A DNA stretch of 64,000 bases from an uncultured SAR86 cluster bacterium (GCA_902593675.1 CACJJI010000003.1:186001-250000); one strand, 5' to 3'. Counted from the first letter of the stretch, positions 53,709-62,017 are shown. Made by a program: numbers and translations. The notes: generated by a model from the sequence alone, not told the origin.

Positions 53709-53737
53709 ATAAAGCCCTCTAGAAGAAAGGGCTTTAT
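53709..53737 (-). terminator. Intrinsic terminator/attenuator between glnII and ntrB
   Basis: ATAAAGCCCT (53709-53718) and AGGGCTTTAT (53728-53737) form a perfect 10-bp stem with a 9-nt loop. Reading the minus strand, an ATTTTTTAG T-rich tract follows the stem, so it can end glnII transcripts while leaking into ntrBC. The left side has a T-run as well, so some bidirectional effect is possible. Confidence 0.85.
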
Positions 53738-53772
53738 ATATTTTTTAGTGAGAAAGCTACTCAATTTTTAAT

Positions 53773-54753
53773 TTATTTTGTCAGCGTTCCAACAATGTGA
53801 GCTAAGATTTTATATGGATCCGCATTTGAAGCTGGTCTTCTGTCTTCAAGATAGCCATTCCAATTATGCTCGACTGTATAAACAGGAATTCTGATGCTTG
53901 CACCACGATCACTAACACCATAAGAGAATGTATCAATGCTTTGAGTTTCATGCAGGCCTGTTAGCCTCATATCATTATCTGAGCCATAGGCTGCAATTCC
54001 TTCCGCATGGACTTCACCAAGTTTGTCACAATAAGAAGAAAATAATTCTTCTGACCCTCTAGATCTCATCTCTTCATTCGAAAAGTTGGTATGCATTCCT
54101 GAGCCATTCCAGTCACCAGTTTTAGGTTTTGGGTGAATATTTACGCCCACACCATACTCTTCAGCAATTTTATAAAGCATGTATCTGCTGACCCAAAGAT
54201 CATCTGCAGCTTTAATACCTTTTCCAAGGCACTGATACTCCCACTGTCCTAGTGCAACTTCAGCATTAGTACCTGTTAATGTAATTCCTAAATCTAAGCA
54301 TGCCTGTAAGTGGTGATCAGAGATTTCTCTCCCAACAACATTGCCTGCGCCAACACCACAATAAAAATCACCCTGAGCACGAGGCTCACCATTTTCCCAG
54401 CCAAGAGGTTCGCCAGTTTCAGGATCTGTAAAGAAAAATTCTTGTTCAAATCCGAACCACCATTCATCCGTCACAACTGCTTCAGCAGCAGCGCGGAAAT
54501 TTGATGGATGAGTAGTATGATCAGCTGATTGAACCTGTGTCATAACTAGGTCATGACCATGAGGGTTTTCGTATGTTTGCACTGGAAGAAGTAAGCAGTC
54601 TGAGCTTCCGCCTTCGGCTTGTTGTGTTGATGAGCCATCGAAAGACCAATCTGGCGGTCTATTTGCATCAGTAGCTTTAACCTTGCTCCTCATTGATGGT
54701 TCTGGCTGATATCCATCAAGCCATATATATTCGTAAGTTTTATAATTTGACAT
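53773..54753 (-). CDS. glnII: Type II glutamine synthetase (GlnII)
   Basis: A 326-residue ATP-dependent ligase joining ammonia to glutamate. It is the short eukaryote-like GSII, not the roughly 470-residue GSI. Evidence: EYIWLDGYQPEPSMRSKVK at the N-terminus, PPDWSFDGSSTQQAEG, EQEFFFTDPETGEPLGW, INIHPKPKTGDWNGSGMHTN (written without the first V) and YGVSDRGASIRIP. The Tyr adenylylation loop of GSI is absent. Its control is therefore likely transcriptional: a sigma-54 promoter and two NtrC-type sites lie upstream and ntrBC lies downstream. Ribosome site AGGAGAAA. Confidence 0.95.
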   Translation of the reverse strand: MSNYKTYEYIWLDGYQPEPSMRSKVKATDANRPPDWSFDGSSTQQAEGGSSDCLLLPVQTYENPHGHDLVMTQVQSADHTTHPSNFRAAAEAVVTDEWWFGFEQEFFFTDPETGEPLGWENGEPRAQGDFYCGVGAGNVVGREISDHHLQACLDLGITLTGTNAEVALGQWEYQCLGKGIKAADDLWVSRYMLYKIAEEYGVGVNIHPKPKTGDWNGSGMHTNFSNEEMRSRGSEELFSSYCDKLGEVHAEGIAAYGSDNDMRLTGLHETQSIDTFSYGVSDRGASIRIPVYTVEHNWNGYLEDRRPASNADPYKILAHIVGTLTK

Positions 54754-54772
54754 TCTATTTCTCCTAAAAATT

Positions 54773-54791
54773 TTTAAGTACTTTACTTAAA
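54773..54791. repeat. Inverted repeat at the glnII transcription start region
   Basis: TTTAAGTA-CTT-TACTTAAA is a perfect 8-3-8 palindrome. It covers the position where transcription from the sigma-54 promoter would begin (about 54783). It could be an operator or a start of a 5' hairpin; no regulator is recognised for it. Confidence 0.5.
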
Positions 54792-54793
54792 TA

Positions 54794-54809
54794 TGCAATA
54801 TCTATGCCA
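54794..54809 (-). promoter_or_regulatory. Sigma-54 promoter of glnII
   Basis: On the minus strand TTGGCATAGATATTGCA reads across 54810-54794. TGGCAT (-24) and TTGCA (-12) have the invariant GG and GC dinucleotides exactly 10 nt apart, as required for RpoN. The predicted start is near 54783, giving a leader of about 30 nt. rpoN is not in the window. Confidence 0.85.
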
Positions 54810-54816
54810 ATATAAT

Positions 54817-54833
54817 TGCACAAAAAATGTGCG
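54817..54833 (-). promoter_or_regulatory. NtrC-type binding site 1
   Basis: TGCAC-N7-GTGCG, one base from the NtrC consensus TGCAC-N7-GTGCA. The centre (54825) is about 42 nt upstream of the predicted glnII start. Confidence 0.7.
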
Positions 54834-54868
54834 ATTTACGTTTAATTATAGGGCAAAAAACATATATA

Positions 54869-54885
54869 TGCACTAAATTAGTGCA
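54869..54885 (-). promoter_or_regulatory. NtrC-type binding site 2
   Basis: TGCACTAAATTAGTGCA is an exact TGCAC-N7-GTGCA palindrome. Its centre (54877) is 52 bp from site 1, about five helical turns, so bound dimers would face the same side. It overlaps the 3' end of the yqiA gene. Confidence 0.78.
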
Positions 54886-55450
54886 TATTAAGAAATTTCT
54901 GTATTTTTGGAATATGTGACTCGAAGTCTTCGAAAGAATGATTTCCTCCAAATATCACTTCAATCTGGCTTGCAGAAAAATATTTAATAGCAAGTTTATA
55001 ATCAAGGACCTCATCTCCCGACTGAATCAAAGTCAAAAAATTCTTATGCTTTTTCAAGTTCTTAATTTTTTTATTTATTTGGGCTAGGAAATCCAATTGA
55101 TCTTGATCAATAAAAAACTTTTCTCCAGTTGAGTAGTTTTGATTTTCTCCAAAATATTCAGACATATCTATTGGCGGAATTGCTGGATTTATATTCACAC
55201 ACAAAAGATTATATTTTTCCGAAAAATATGTTCCAAAAAAACCGCCTAAGGAACTTCCAATAATTGAGGATGGAGATTCTGTTTTGATTATTTCTTCAAT
55301 CTGCTGGTAAGCATTTTTAATATTATTATCTATATTAGGAATTAAGATCTTAGTTGAGCTGGTATTTTGTTTTACAAAAGATTCAAGTACTTTTGCTTTC
55401 GTTGAATCTGCAGATGATGCAAATCCATGGAGATATAAAATTTTAGTCAT
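54878..55450 (-). CDS. yqiA: YqiA/UPF0227-type esterase
   Basis: 190 residues with an alpha/beta-hydrolase fold. YLHGFASSADSTKAK is the family N-terminus, the nucleophile elbow is SIIGSSLGGFFGTYFSEKY (Ser about 70), the Asp is in LIQSGDEVLDYKLA and the His in FGGNHSFEDFE. E. coli YqiA hydrolyses acyl-CoA and p-nitrophenyl esters. yqiB lies upstream as in E. coli, but cpdA and parE are not beside it. Its stop sits inside an NtrC-type palindrome. Confidence 0.88.
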   Translation of the reverse strand: MTKILYLHGFASSADSTKAKVLESFVKQNTSSTKILIPNIDNNIKNAYQQIEEIIKTESPSSIIGSSLGGFFGTYFSEKYNLLCVNINPAIPPIDMSEYFGENQNYSTGEKFFIDQDQLDFLAQINKKIKNLKKHKNFLTLIQSGDEVLDYKLAIKYFSASQIEVIFGGNHSFEDFESHIPKIQKFLNMH

Positions 55451-55613
55451 TCAAATAATTTATTTCTTCTGCTTCAATTTCTTAATTTAAAAATATGCTT
55501 TCAAGTCATTCAGTTTGAAATCCATATAAAGTTTCAGCCATTTAAAAAATTTATTTCTTTTGCTTCAACTGCTCCATTTAAAAAAATGTTTTCAAGCCAC
55601 TCAGTCAGAATTC
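55448..55613 (-). repeat. Degenerate tandem repeat of the yqiB 3' end
   Basis: Copy A (55448-55522) and copy B (55539-55613) align without gaps over 75 nt with roughly 80% identity, a 91-nt offset. Copy B encodes the present YqiB C-terminus. Copy A lies in the spacer and keeps the same reading pattern (LESIFLN...EIEAEEINYLND) but has two stop codons where B has Trp and Gly. Copy A ends in an ATGACTAA that overlaps the yqiA start, probably the ancestral yqiB-yqiA junction. Confidence 0.8.
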
Positions 55614-55965
55614 TATTTTGTTGATATTTTTCATCTTGTGATTGTGAGAATGGAGAGGGAATAAAAAATGGAACAGGTTTTTCTTGTTGATAAGAAATTA
55701 CTTCCGCTAACTTTGCATCAATATAAATATTTATTCTCAGCAAAAAATTTACCAAGGCCGCATCTTTATTTTTAAATTTTGCCTCGATCATGAGAGTATG
55801 TGGCGTTCTTGAGATTACTAAAAATTCAGCTTGATTTTTTTGTTCATGATTTAGAATTTCAAATGTATAAGTATCATTCACAAAATTACATAGGATTTTT
55901 CTTAGCCTTGAAAAATTTGCACTGCAAGTTGTTAAATGATTTTTTGTTTTTAAACTCTTATACAT
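55534..55965 (-). CDS. yqiB: YqiB / DUF1249 protein
   Basis: A 143-residue cytosolic protein. CSANFSRLRKIL at the N-terminus, RTPHTLMIEAKF, INIYIDAKLAEVISYQQ, and the C-terminal QNRILTEWLENIFLNGAVEA match DUF1249, which neighbours yqiA in E. coli. The function is unknown. The last 25 codons are duplicated in the spacer behind it (see repeat entry), so the present stop may derive from the duplication. Confidence 0.85.
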   Translation of the reverse strand: MYKSLKTKNHLTTCSANFSRLRKILCNFVNDTYTFEILNHEQKNQAEFLVISRTPHTLMIEAKFKNKDAALVNFLLRINIYIDAKLAEVISYQQEKPVPFFIPSPFSQSQDEKYQQNRILTEWLENIFLNGAVEAKEINFLNG

Positions 55966-57090
55966 TTATTTGATTCTATAATCATTGTTAAATGGTGTAT
56001 AGGATTTGCATGCCTCAATATATTTTTCTATTTGGCTTCTTTCTGATTTGCAAAAATCGCTTACTGCTTGCCCAAAATCATCTCTTAAAAAATAATGAAA
56101 TGATGAACTTAAATGAGGTTTAAAACCTCTCCTAATTTTATGCTCTCCTTGAACGCCAGGATCAAAAAATTTGAGATTATTTTTTATGCAATATTCTATG
56201 CCCTGATAGTAACAACATTCAAAATGTAGGTTTTTTATTTTTGTTGTTGCTCCCCAATGCCTGCCATAAAGAGTATTCGCACCTTCAAAACATAATGATG
56301 CACCAATTGGCTCTCCTGCTATTTCAGCAAAGAAAATAACTGGTTTAACTTGCTGATTTGCGGTGTTAATTAATTGAAAAAATTCTTTATTTAGATATGG
56401 ATTTTGAGCTCTTTCAAAATAGGTTTTTTGATAAAACACATAAAATAAATCCCAATCCTCATTTGTGATTTCATTGTGTTTTTTGCATTTAAATTCAATG
56501 CCTAGTTTAGAAATGCTTTTTCTTTCTTTGCGAATGGTCGCTCTTTGGCGAGAAGTAAAGATAGATAGAAAATTATCAAAATCAATAAAATTTTCATTTT
56601 CCCAAGTGAACCTATAATTGTATCTTTCAACAAAATTTCTTTCTCTTAAGACACTTTTGCCTGATTCATTGGGAAAAAGAATATGCCATGATTCAATTTC
56701 CTCGGCTTCCATTTTTTTAATGCCAGCATCAATAAGATTGAACTTAGATTGATTATCTTTACCTAAAATTCTATCTCCTTCACAGGGAGTGAAAGGAATC
56801 GCTGTTAGTAATTTTGGATAATAATTTCTACCGGCCCTAGTTAGTGCATTTGCCCACTGATGATCAAAAATAAATTCCCCATAGCTATTAAATTTTTTAT
56901 ATAAAGGGAGAAAGCTTATTAATTTTTTATTTTTTATTTCGCCAAGATGATCTGGGATCCACCCAGATTTTTCTGATGCAGAATCACTTTGCTCCATTGC
57001 TAGTAAATATGAAAAATCCTCAAAAGGATTATTTGCTTTTATTGAATAAAGCTTTTTTTGTAAATCAATTGTTTTGATTTCAGATGACAT
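55966..57090 (-). CDS. DUF482 (COG3146) GNAT-type acyltransferase-like protein
   Basis: A 374-residue FemAB/GNAT-fold protein. NNPFEDFSYLLAMEQSDSASEKSGWIPDHLG is the family N-terminus, SWHILFPNE..VLRERNFVERYNYRFTWEN the middle, then FFAEIAGEPIGASLCFEG and LYGRHWGATTKIKNLHFECCYYQGIEY and EHKIRRGFKPHLSSS. The family has been linked to peptidoglycan or amino-acyl transfer but lacks a proven reaction. It sits 1 nt before yqiB and 5 nt after ubiA, likely in one transcript. Confidence 0.86.
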   Translation of the reverse strand: MSSEIKTIDLQKKLYSIKANNPFEDFSYLLAMEQSDSASEKSGWIPDHLGEIKNKKLISFLPLYKKFNSYGEFIFDHQWANALTRAGRNYYPKLLTAIPFTPCEGDRILGKDNQSKFNLIDAGIKKMEAEEIESWHILFPNESGKSVLRERNFVERYNYRFTWENENFIDFDNFLSIFTSRQRATIRKERKSISKLGIEFKCKKHNEITNEDWDLFYVFYQKTYFERAQNPYLNKEFFQLINTANQQVKPVIFFAEIAGEPIGASLCFEGANTLYGRHWGATTKIKNLHFECCYYQGIEYCIKNNLKFFDPGVQGEHKIRRGFKPHLSSSFHYFLRDDFGQAVSDFCKSERSQIEKYIEACKSYTPFNNDYRIK

Positions 57091-57094
57091 GAAA

Positions 57095-57937
57095 TTAGAT
57101 TATCAGAAAACAAAATCCTGAGAGCATAAGTAAATATAAGGAGGCCCAATGATTATTTTTAAAAGCTAGTAAGAAATTTTTTTGCGAAGCAAGCTTATGC
57201 TGATAAAAATAAAAACCACTTAACAAAATTATTCCTATGTACCAAGCAAATGAAAGTCCTGCCTTTAACCCCACTATTAGCAAAAGACCAATTACAGTAA
57301 ATTGTAAGATAGCGATAATCAATAAAGTTTTTGACCCCCACCATAAAGGAGTCGAATTGATGCCTAATTTTTTATCATCGTCTATGTCACACAATCCATA
57401 GAAAGAATCGAAGGCAATAGTTTTTGCAGCGATCGCAAAGTAGAGAAAAATCATCGTTGGATTATTCAACTCATTTGTCATCGCGTAAACAATAATTGTT
57501 GGGTTGAAAGTGAGACCAAGAAAAATCTGAGGTCCAATAAAAAATCTTTTTGTCAGAGGATATATAACTATCATTAAACCAAAGCAGATACTCACATACA
57601 TAGTATTTGTATTGGTTAAGCTAAGTAACATTAGGCTCAAAACACCAAGTATTGCAAAAACAGCCCAACTTTCAGATATAGAGAGCTTTTTGCTGGGTAT
57701 TGGCCTTGTTTTTGTTCTTTCCACTCCGCCATCCAGGTCTTTATCCCAAATGTCGTTGATAACACAGCCTGCTGACCTTACCAAAATACTTCCCGCAATA
57801 ACTATTAATAAATCAGCGTACTCAAAATCGCCGTTTGTGCTAATCACCAAGGCTAATAATGCCGGCCAAAGTAATAGGTATATGCCGATAGGTTTATCAA
57901 GACGCATCAATTCAAAAATGGCCAACGCCTTATTCAT
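57095..57937 (-). CDS. ubiA: 4-Hydroxybenzoate polyprenyltransferase UbiA
   Basis: 280 residues with about nine membrane helices. The prenyl-diphosphate Mg site is CVINDIWDKDLDGGVERTKTRP (NDxxDxxxD); the second Asp-rich motif is YGLCDIDDDKKLGINSTP. RLDKPIGIYLLLWPALLAL starts the protein. It attaches the isoprenoid tail in ubiquinone synthesis. The start overlaps the ubiC stop by 4 nt, forming the ubiC-ubiA operon. Confidence 0.96.
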   Translation of the reverse strand: MNKALAIFELMRLDKPIGIYLLLWPALLALVISTNGDFEYADLLIVIAGSILVRSAGCVINDIWDKDLDGGVERTKTRPIPSKKLSISESWAVFAILGVLSLMLLSLTNTNTMYVSICFGLMIVIYPLTKRFFIGPQIFLGLTFNPTIIVYAMTNELNNPTMIFLYFAIAAKTIAFDSFYGLCDIDDDKKLGINSTPLWWGSKTLLIIAILQFTVIGLLLIVGLKAGLSFAWYIGIILLSGFYFYQHKLASQKNFLLAFKNNHWASLYLLMLSGFCFLII

Positions 57938-58425
57938 GATAATAAGAATACCTCCATGACACTCAAGGGGTATCCTCGAACAAGGTAATGAGTCCTTCTC
58001 CCCCAGACAACTTCTTTGGAAGAAGTTTGAAATTGTGCAAACTCTCGACGTATTTTAATAAATAGTTCACTTTGAAAGAGCAAATCACCAAGTGGCTTAG
58101 ATCCAATAGTCCCTAATCCAGGATAGCCTTTTGATGCGGTTAGTTCTGGGATAATGCTCCTTGCATAAACAAGGGGTACTAGATCTCCATATAAAACCAC
58201 TTCTCTGATGCGAACTTCTTCAGAAGGTATTTCCAAAGCGATATACTCTTCATCCTCGGCAACGCCAATATCATCATTTAAGATTTCAAGTTTGAATTCA
58301 GCATGAGATGAAATTCTCGCAGTAATTGATCCTTCCTCTTCCAACCAATCTAAAATATTTTTTTTTGTTAAACCATCACTTAATTCTTTGGCATTCAGCC
58401 ATTTATCAATTCTTTTTACTTGCAT
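57934..58425 (-). CDS. ubiC: Chorismate lyase UbiC
   Basis: 163 residues; converts chorismate to 4-hydroxybenzoate and pyruvate. Conserved features: SEEVRIREVVLYGDLVPLVYARSIIPE contains the active-site Arg and the LVYARS block, LGTIGSKPLGDLLF follows, and the C-terminal WGRRTHYLVRGYPLSVMEVFL has the final Glu. It is divergent from the rubredoxin gene across an 87-nt spacer, as in other gammaproteobacteria. Confidence 0.93.
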   Translation of the reverse strand: MQVKRIDKWLNAKELSDGLTKKNILDWLEEEGSITARISSHAEFKLEILNDDIGVAEDEEYIALEIPSEEVRIREVVLYGDLVPLVYARSIIPELTASKGYPGLGTIGSKPLGDLLFQSELFIKIRREFAQFQTSSKEVVWGRRTHYLVRGYPLSVMEVFLLS

Positions 58426-58512
58426 GAATTAGATCTCTAAAATCTGATATTATAGCCTGCTTAATTTTCATTAAATGAGACTTTTTGAGTCAGAATAACT
58501 AAGAGAGATAAA

Positions 58513-58683
58513 ATGGAATATAAAAAATGGGAATGCATTGTATGTGGACTAATATATGATGAAGAACTGGGTTGGCCAGATGATGGCATTGCTCCAGGAA
58601 CTGCTTGGGATGATGTTCCTGATGATTGGTTATGTCCTGATTGTGGAGTAGGCAAAGAAGATTTTGAAATGGTAGAGATTTAA
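58513..58683 (+). CDS. rubA: Rubredoxin
   Basis: A 56-residue iron carrier. Cys8-x2-Cys11 (ECIVCG) and Cys41-x2-Cys44 (CPDCG) bind one iron; [20 protein letters not shown] is the standard middle segment. It passes electrons to hydroxylases or oxidases; the rubredoxin reductase is not adjacent. Ribosome site AGAGAG. The stop overlaps the next start (TAATG), coupling it to the symporter gene. Confidence 0.97.
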   Translation: MEYKKWECIVCGLIYDEELGWPDDGIAPGTAWDDVPDDWLCPDCGVGKEDFEMVEI

Positions 58684-59945
58684 TGATTGATACGCCAAAA
58701 AACCTAACCAGAAACATTCTCATAGGTTTGATTCTTGGTTTTGTTGTAGGCTCTTTTCTTTTTTATACAGATTTCTTTCCAAATTCATTAGATGCTTTTG
58801 TAGAAAAGTATATTTTCAAGATGGGCGGAGACATCTTCATGAATCTCCTGAAGTTATTAGTTGTGCCTTTGGTCTTTTTCTCTTTGGTGACAGGAATCTC
58901 TTCTCTTGGTAGTTCACAGTCCCTAGGAAAACTTACATTTAAAACTGTAGGCTTTTACTTATTTACTACAGGCATTGCTGTGTCTTTGGCGCTTATAGCA
59001 GGTTCTTTCTTTCAGCCAGGTTCTAACTATTCATCTGATATAGCTATGGCTGCTCCAAGTTCATTGCCTCAAGGGCAGGGCATCTACTCAACAATTGTCG
59101 GTATCTTCCCTTCAAATATTATTCAAGCCATGGCTGATAATCAGATGCTAGCAATAGTTTTCTTTAGCATCATATTTGGCTTGGCTCTAAATAAGACAAA
59201 TCACTTAACTGGAAATTTAAGCGATTCATTCGCTAAATTAAATACAGTATTTCTACAACTGATCGTAATGGTTATGAGCTTTGCGCCTTTGGGAGTTTTT
59301 TGTTTAATCGGAAAGTTTGTTATCGCTGATGGCCTGGATATTTTCCAAGACGTTTTAGCTTATGTTGTTCTTTTAATAGCTTTGCTGTTATTTCATGCAG
59401 CTTTTACTTATTCATTATTCTTAAAATTTATTGGGGGGCTAAATCCATTAACTTTTTACAGAAAAATGAAAGACGTTGCTTTATTTGCTTTTTCTACCTC
59501 ATCAAGTGCAGCAACAATTCCAGTAACTCTTAGAACAGTTAACCAAGATCTGGGCGTAAACCAAAACGTTGCATCGTTTGTTGTTCCTGTTGGCGCTACG
59601 ATCAACATGGATGGAACAGCCATCATGCAAGGTTTAGCAACAGTCTTTATTGCTCAAATGTCTGGGATTGACTTAACACTTTTTCAATACATTCAGGTGG
59701 TGTTGTTAGCAGTAGCAACTTCGATTGGAACTGCAGCTGTTCCATCGGCAGGAACCATTACTTTGATAATAATTTTGCAACAATTTAATCTGCCGCTTGA
59801 AGCAATAGGGATCATTCTTGCAGTTGATAGAGTGCTAGATATGATCAGAACATCAGTCAATGTTACCGGTGATGCTGCAATTGCATGTATAGTTGCGAAA
59901 ACAGAGAATCAATTGGATGAAAATATTTTCAATTCAAAGGCTTAA
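58683..59945 (+). CDS. Dicarboxylate/amino-acid:cation symporter (DAACS)
   Basis: 420 residues with about eight helices and two re-entrant hairpins, like GltP/GltPh. The serine-rich hairpin is FAFSTSSSAATIPVTLRTV, the cation and substrate site is GATINMDGTAIMQG (NMDGT) and helix 8 has DRVLDMIRTSVNVTGDAAIA. It imports glutamate, aspartate or C4-dicarboxylates with Na+ or H+. The single-base overlap with rubredoxin suggests translational coupling; a functional link is not obvious. Confidence 0.93.
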   Translation: MIDTPKNLTRNILIGLILGFVVGSFLFYTDFFPNSLDAFVEKYIFKMGGDIFMNLLKLLVVPLVFFSLVTGISSLGSSQSLGKLTFKTVGFYLFTTGIAVSLALIAGSFFQPGSNYSSDIAMAAPSSLPQGQGIYSTIVGIFPSNIIQAMADNQMLAIVFFSIIFGLALNKTNHLTGNLSDSFAKLNTVFLQLIVMVMSFAPLGVFCLIGKFVIADGLDIFQDVLAYVVLLIALLLFHAAFTYSLFLKFIGGLNPLTFYRKMKDVALFAFSTSSSAATIPVTLRTVNQDLGVNQNVASFVVPVGATINMDGTAIMQGLATVFIAQMSGIDLTLFQYIQVVLLAVATSIGTAAVPSAGTITLIIILQQFNLPLEAIGIILAVDRVLDMIRTSVNVTGDAAIACIVAKTENQLDENIFNSKA

Positions 59946-60005
59946 TTACTAATTAAATTCAATTTTATTTGATAAAATCTAACGCTTGTTTATAGGAGAG
60001 AAAGG

Positions 60006-61994
60006 ATGAATATATTAATTGCCCCAGCATTGGGTGTTCTTGGTTTGATCGCTGCTTTTGTGGTGTTCAGTTTGGTCATGCGTTACTCAGATGGAACGGA
60101 CCAAGTTAAAAAGATTGGCGATGAAATTCATAAGGGCGCAATGAAATTCATGAAAACCGAATATACCTATTTATTAATTTTTGTAGCCGTATTAGTTGTA
60201 TTGGTCGCGACCTTTCTTACGATCCAATCAGCAATTGCAGTCGTAGTTGGTGCTGCCTGCTCATCTTTAGCAGGGTTTATTGGAATGTATGCAGCAACAA
60301 AAGCAAATGTTAGAACTGCAACTGCAGCCCAAAAAGACGGTGCAGCAGCAGCATTAAGCGTTTCTTTTTACGGTGGCTCAGTCATGGGATTATGTGTTGC
60401 TTCTCTTGGTTTAATTGGCCTAGGCGGTCTCTTTTATTTCTTTAGTGAATCTCATGTTCATGCTCTTGAGGGATTTGGAATGGGAGCATCTGTAGTAGCC
60501 TTATTCTCTCGTGTTGGTGGAGGTATTTTTACTAAGAGTGCTGATGTTGGAGCGGACTTGGTAGGTAAGATTGAAGCAGGAATTCCTGAAGATGATCCAA
60601 GAAACCCAGGAGTTATTGCAGACAATGTTGGTGACAATGTTGGTGATGTAGCTGGAATGGGATCAGATATTTTTGAATCTTACTGCGGGTCAATGATTGC
60701 CTCGATTGCTATAGCCTACACTTTAGGCTCAAAGGAAATGATGATGTTTCCATTGGCTTTAACTTCAATTGGTTTAATAGCTTCGATCATTGGAATCATA
60801 ATAGTTAAACTGCAATCTGCTAAAGCGCCTGCAAGTGCTTTACGCTCTGGAACTCTTTTAGCTCCTGCAATTTTTATTGTCATGGCATATTTTTTAACAA
60901 ATAGCATAGACGGCGTGTCAATGAATGTATGGTGGGCAGTTGTCTGTGGTGCTATTGGTGGAGTCTTAATTGGACTAATCACTGAGTATTACACTGGTGG
61001 AGACCCAGTAAAGAAAATTGCTGAGTCAGGTGAAACCGGGCCTGCGACTGTTATGATTTCTGGTCTTTCAGTTGGAATGCAATCTGTTGTAATTCCAATT
61101 TCAGTTCTAGCAACAATTATTTTAATTTCAACAACTCTATCAGGAGTTTATGGAGTGGGTATTGCTGCAGTAGGAATGCTTTCAACAGTTGGTATAACCA
61201 TGGCGATTGATGCATACGGACCAGTTGCAGATAACGCTGGTGGTATTGCTGAGATGGCTGGCATGGGAGAGGATGTAAGAGAAATCACCGATTCTTTGGA
61301 TGAGCTAGGAAATACAACAGCAGCTATCGGCAAAGGATTCGCAATTGGAGCTGCAGCTCTAGCAGCACTTGCAATTATTTCTGCATTTTCTGCAGTTGTC
61401 AGCCTTAATTTTGGTGAAGCATTTACGTTATCTTTAGGGCAACCAATCGTCTTAGTAGGAATGTTTATAGGAATTTGTATTCCATTCTTAATTTCTTCGA
61501 TTACCATGACAGCCGTTGGCGATGCTGCATTTGAAATGATCAATGAAATTCGAAGACAGTTCAGAGAAATCACCGGCTTAATGGAAGGCAATGCTGATCC
61601 TGATTCAGAAAAATGTGTTGAGATAGCAACTAAAGCTGCTCTTAAGAAAATGATGTTACCTGGTGTTATTGCTGTAGCAATGCCTGCAGTTGTTGGGTTT
61701 GGTTTAGGGGCTATGGCTTTAGGTGGAATGCTTGCTGGTGGACTATTAGGTTGTGTTGCACTTGCTTTGTTTATGGCAAATGCAGGTGGAGCTTGGGATA
61801 ATGCTAAGAAATATGTTGAGAAGGGCAACTATGGTGGCAAGGGTTCTGATACTCATGCCGCAGTTGTTGTTGGAGATACTGTCGGCGATCCATTTAAAGA
61901 TACATCTGGACCATCAATGAATATCTTAATCAATGTTATGGCAATTGTGAGTTTAGTTATAGCACCGTTATTAACATTGAATGGAATGTTGTAA
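60006..61994 (+). CDS. hppA: K+-dependent-type membrane pyrophosphatase HppA
   Basis: 662 residues with about 16 helices. The PPi-binding loop is DVGADLVGKIEAGIPEDDPRN followed by DNVGDNVGDVAGMGSD; the second site reads DAYGPVADNAGGIAEMAGM and the third GDTVGDPFKDTSGPS. It couples PPi hydrolysis to H+ or Na+ pumping. The residue after GNTT is Ala (GNTTAAIGKGFAIG), the signature of K+-dependent enzymes, whereas K+-independent ones have Lys there. Na+ versus H+ export cannot be settled by eye. A strong terminator follows. Confidence 0.95.
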   Translation: MNILIAPALGVLGLIAAFVVFSLVMRYSDGTDQVKKIGDEIHKGAMKFMKTEYTYLLIFVAVLVVLVATFLTIQSAIAVVVGAACSSLAGFIGMYAATKANVRTATAAQKDGAAAALSVSFYGGSVMGLCVASLGLIGLGGLFYFFSESHVHALEGFGMGASVVALFSRVGGGIFTKSADVGADLVGKIEAGIPEDDPRNPGVIADNVGDNVGDVAGMGSDIFESYCGSMIASIAIAYTLGSKEMMMFPLALTSIGLIASIIGIIIVKLQSAKAPASALRSGTLLAPAIFIVMAYFLTNSIDGVSMNVWWAVVCGAIGGVLIGLITEYYTGGDPVKKIAESGETGPATVMISGLSVGMQSVVIPISVLATIILISTTLSGVYGVGIAAVGMLSTVGITMAIDAYGPVADNAGGIAEMAGMGEDVREITDSLDELGNTTAAIGKGFAIGAAALAALAIISAFSAVVSLNFGEAFTLSLGQPIVLVGMFIGICIPFLISSITMTAVGDAAFEMINEIRRQFREITGLMEGNADPDSEKCVEIATKAALKKMMLPGVIAVAMPAVVGFGLGAMALGGMLAGGLLGCVALALFMANAGGAWDNAKKYVEKGNYGGKGSDTHAAVVVGDTVGDPFKDTSGPSMNILINVMAIVSLVIAPLLTLNGML

Positions 61995-62017
61995 AAATTA
62001 CTTCAACTGAAAATAAG

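Noticed and set aside
53773..54753. Type I glutamine synthetase glnA
   Set aside because: Position before ntrBC suggests glnA, but length and motifs are those of GSII and the adenylylation loop is missing.
61148..61828. 226-codon open frame on the minus strand within hppA
   Set aside because: It lies antisense to a well-conserved membrane pyrophosphatase, is Ala/Pro/Ile rich as expected from complementary hydrophobic codons, and matches no family.
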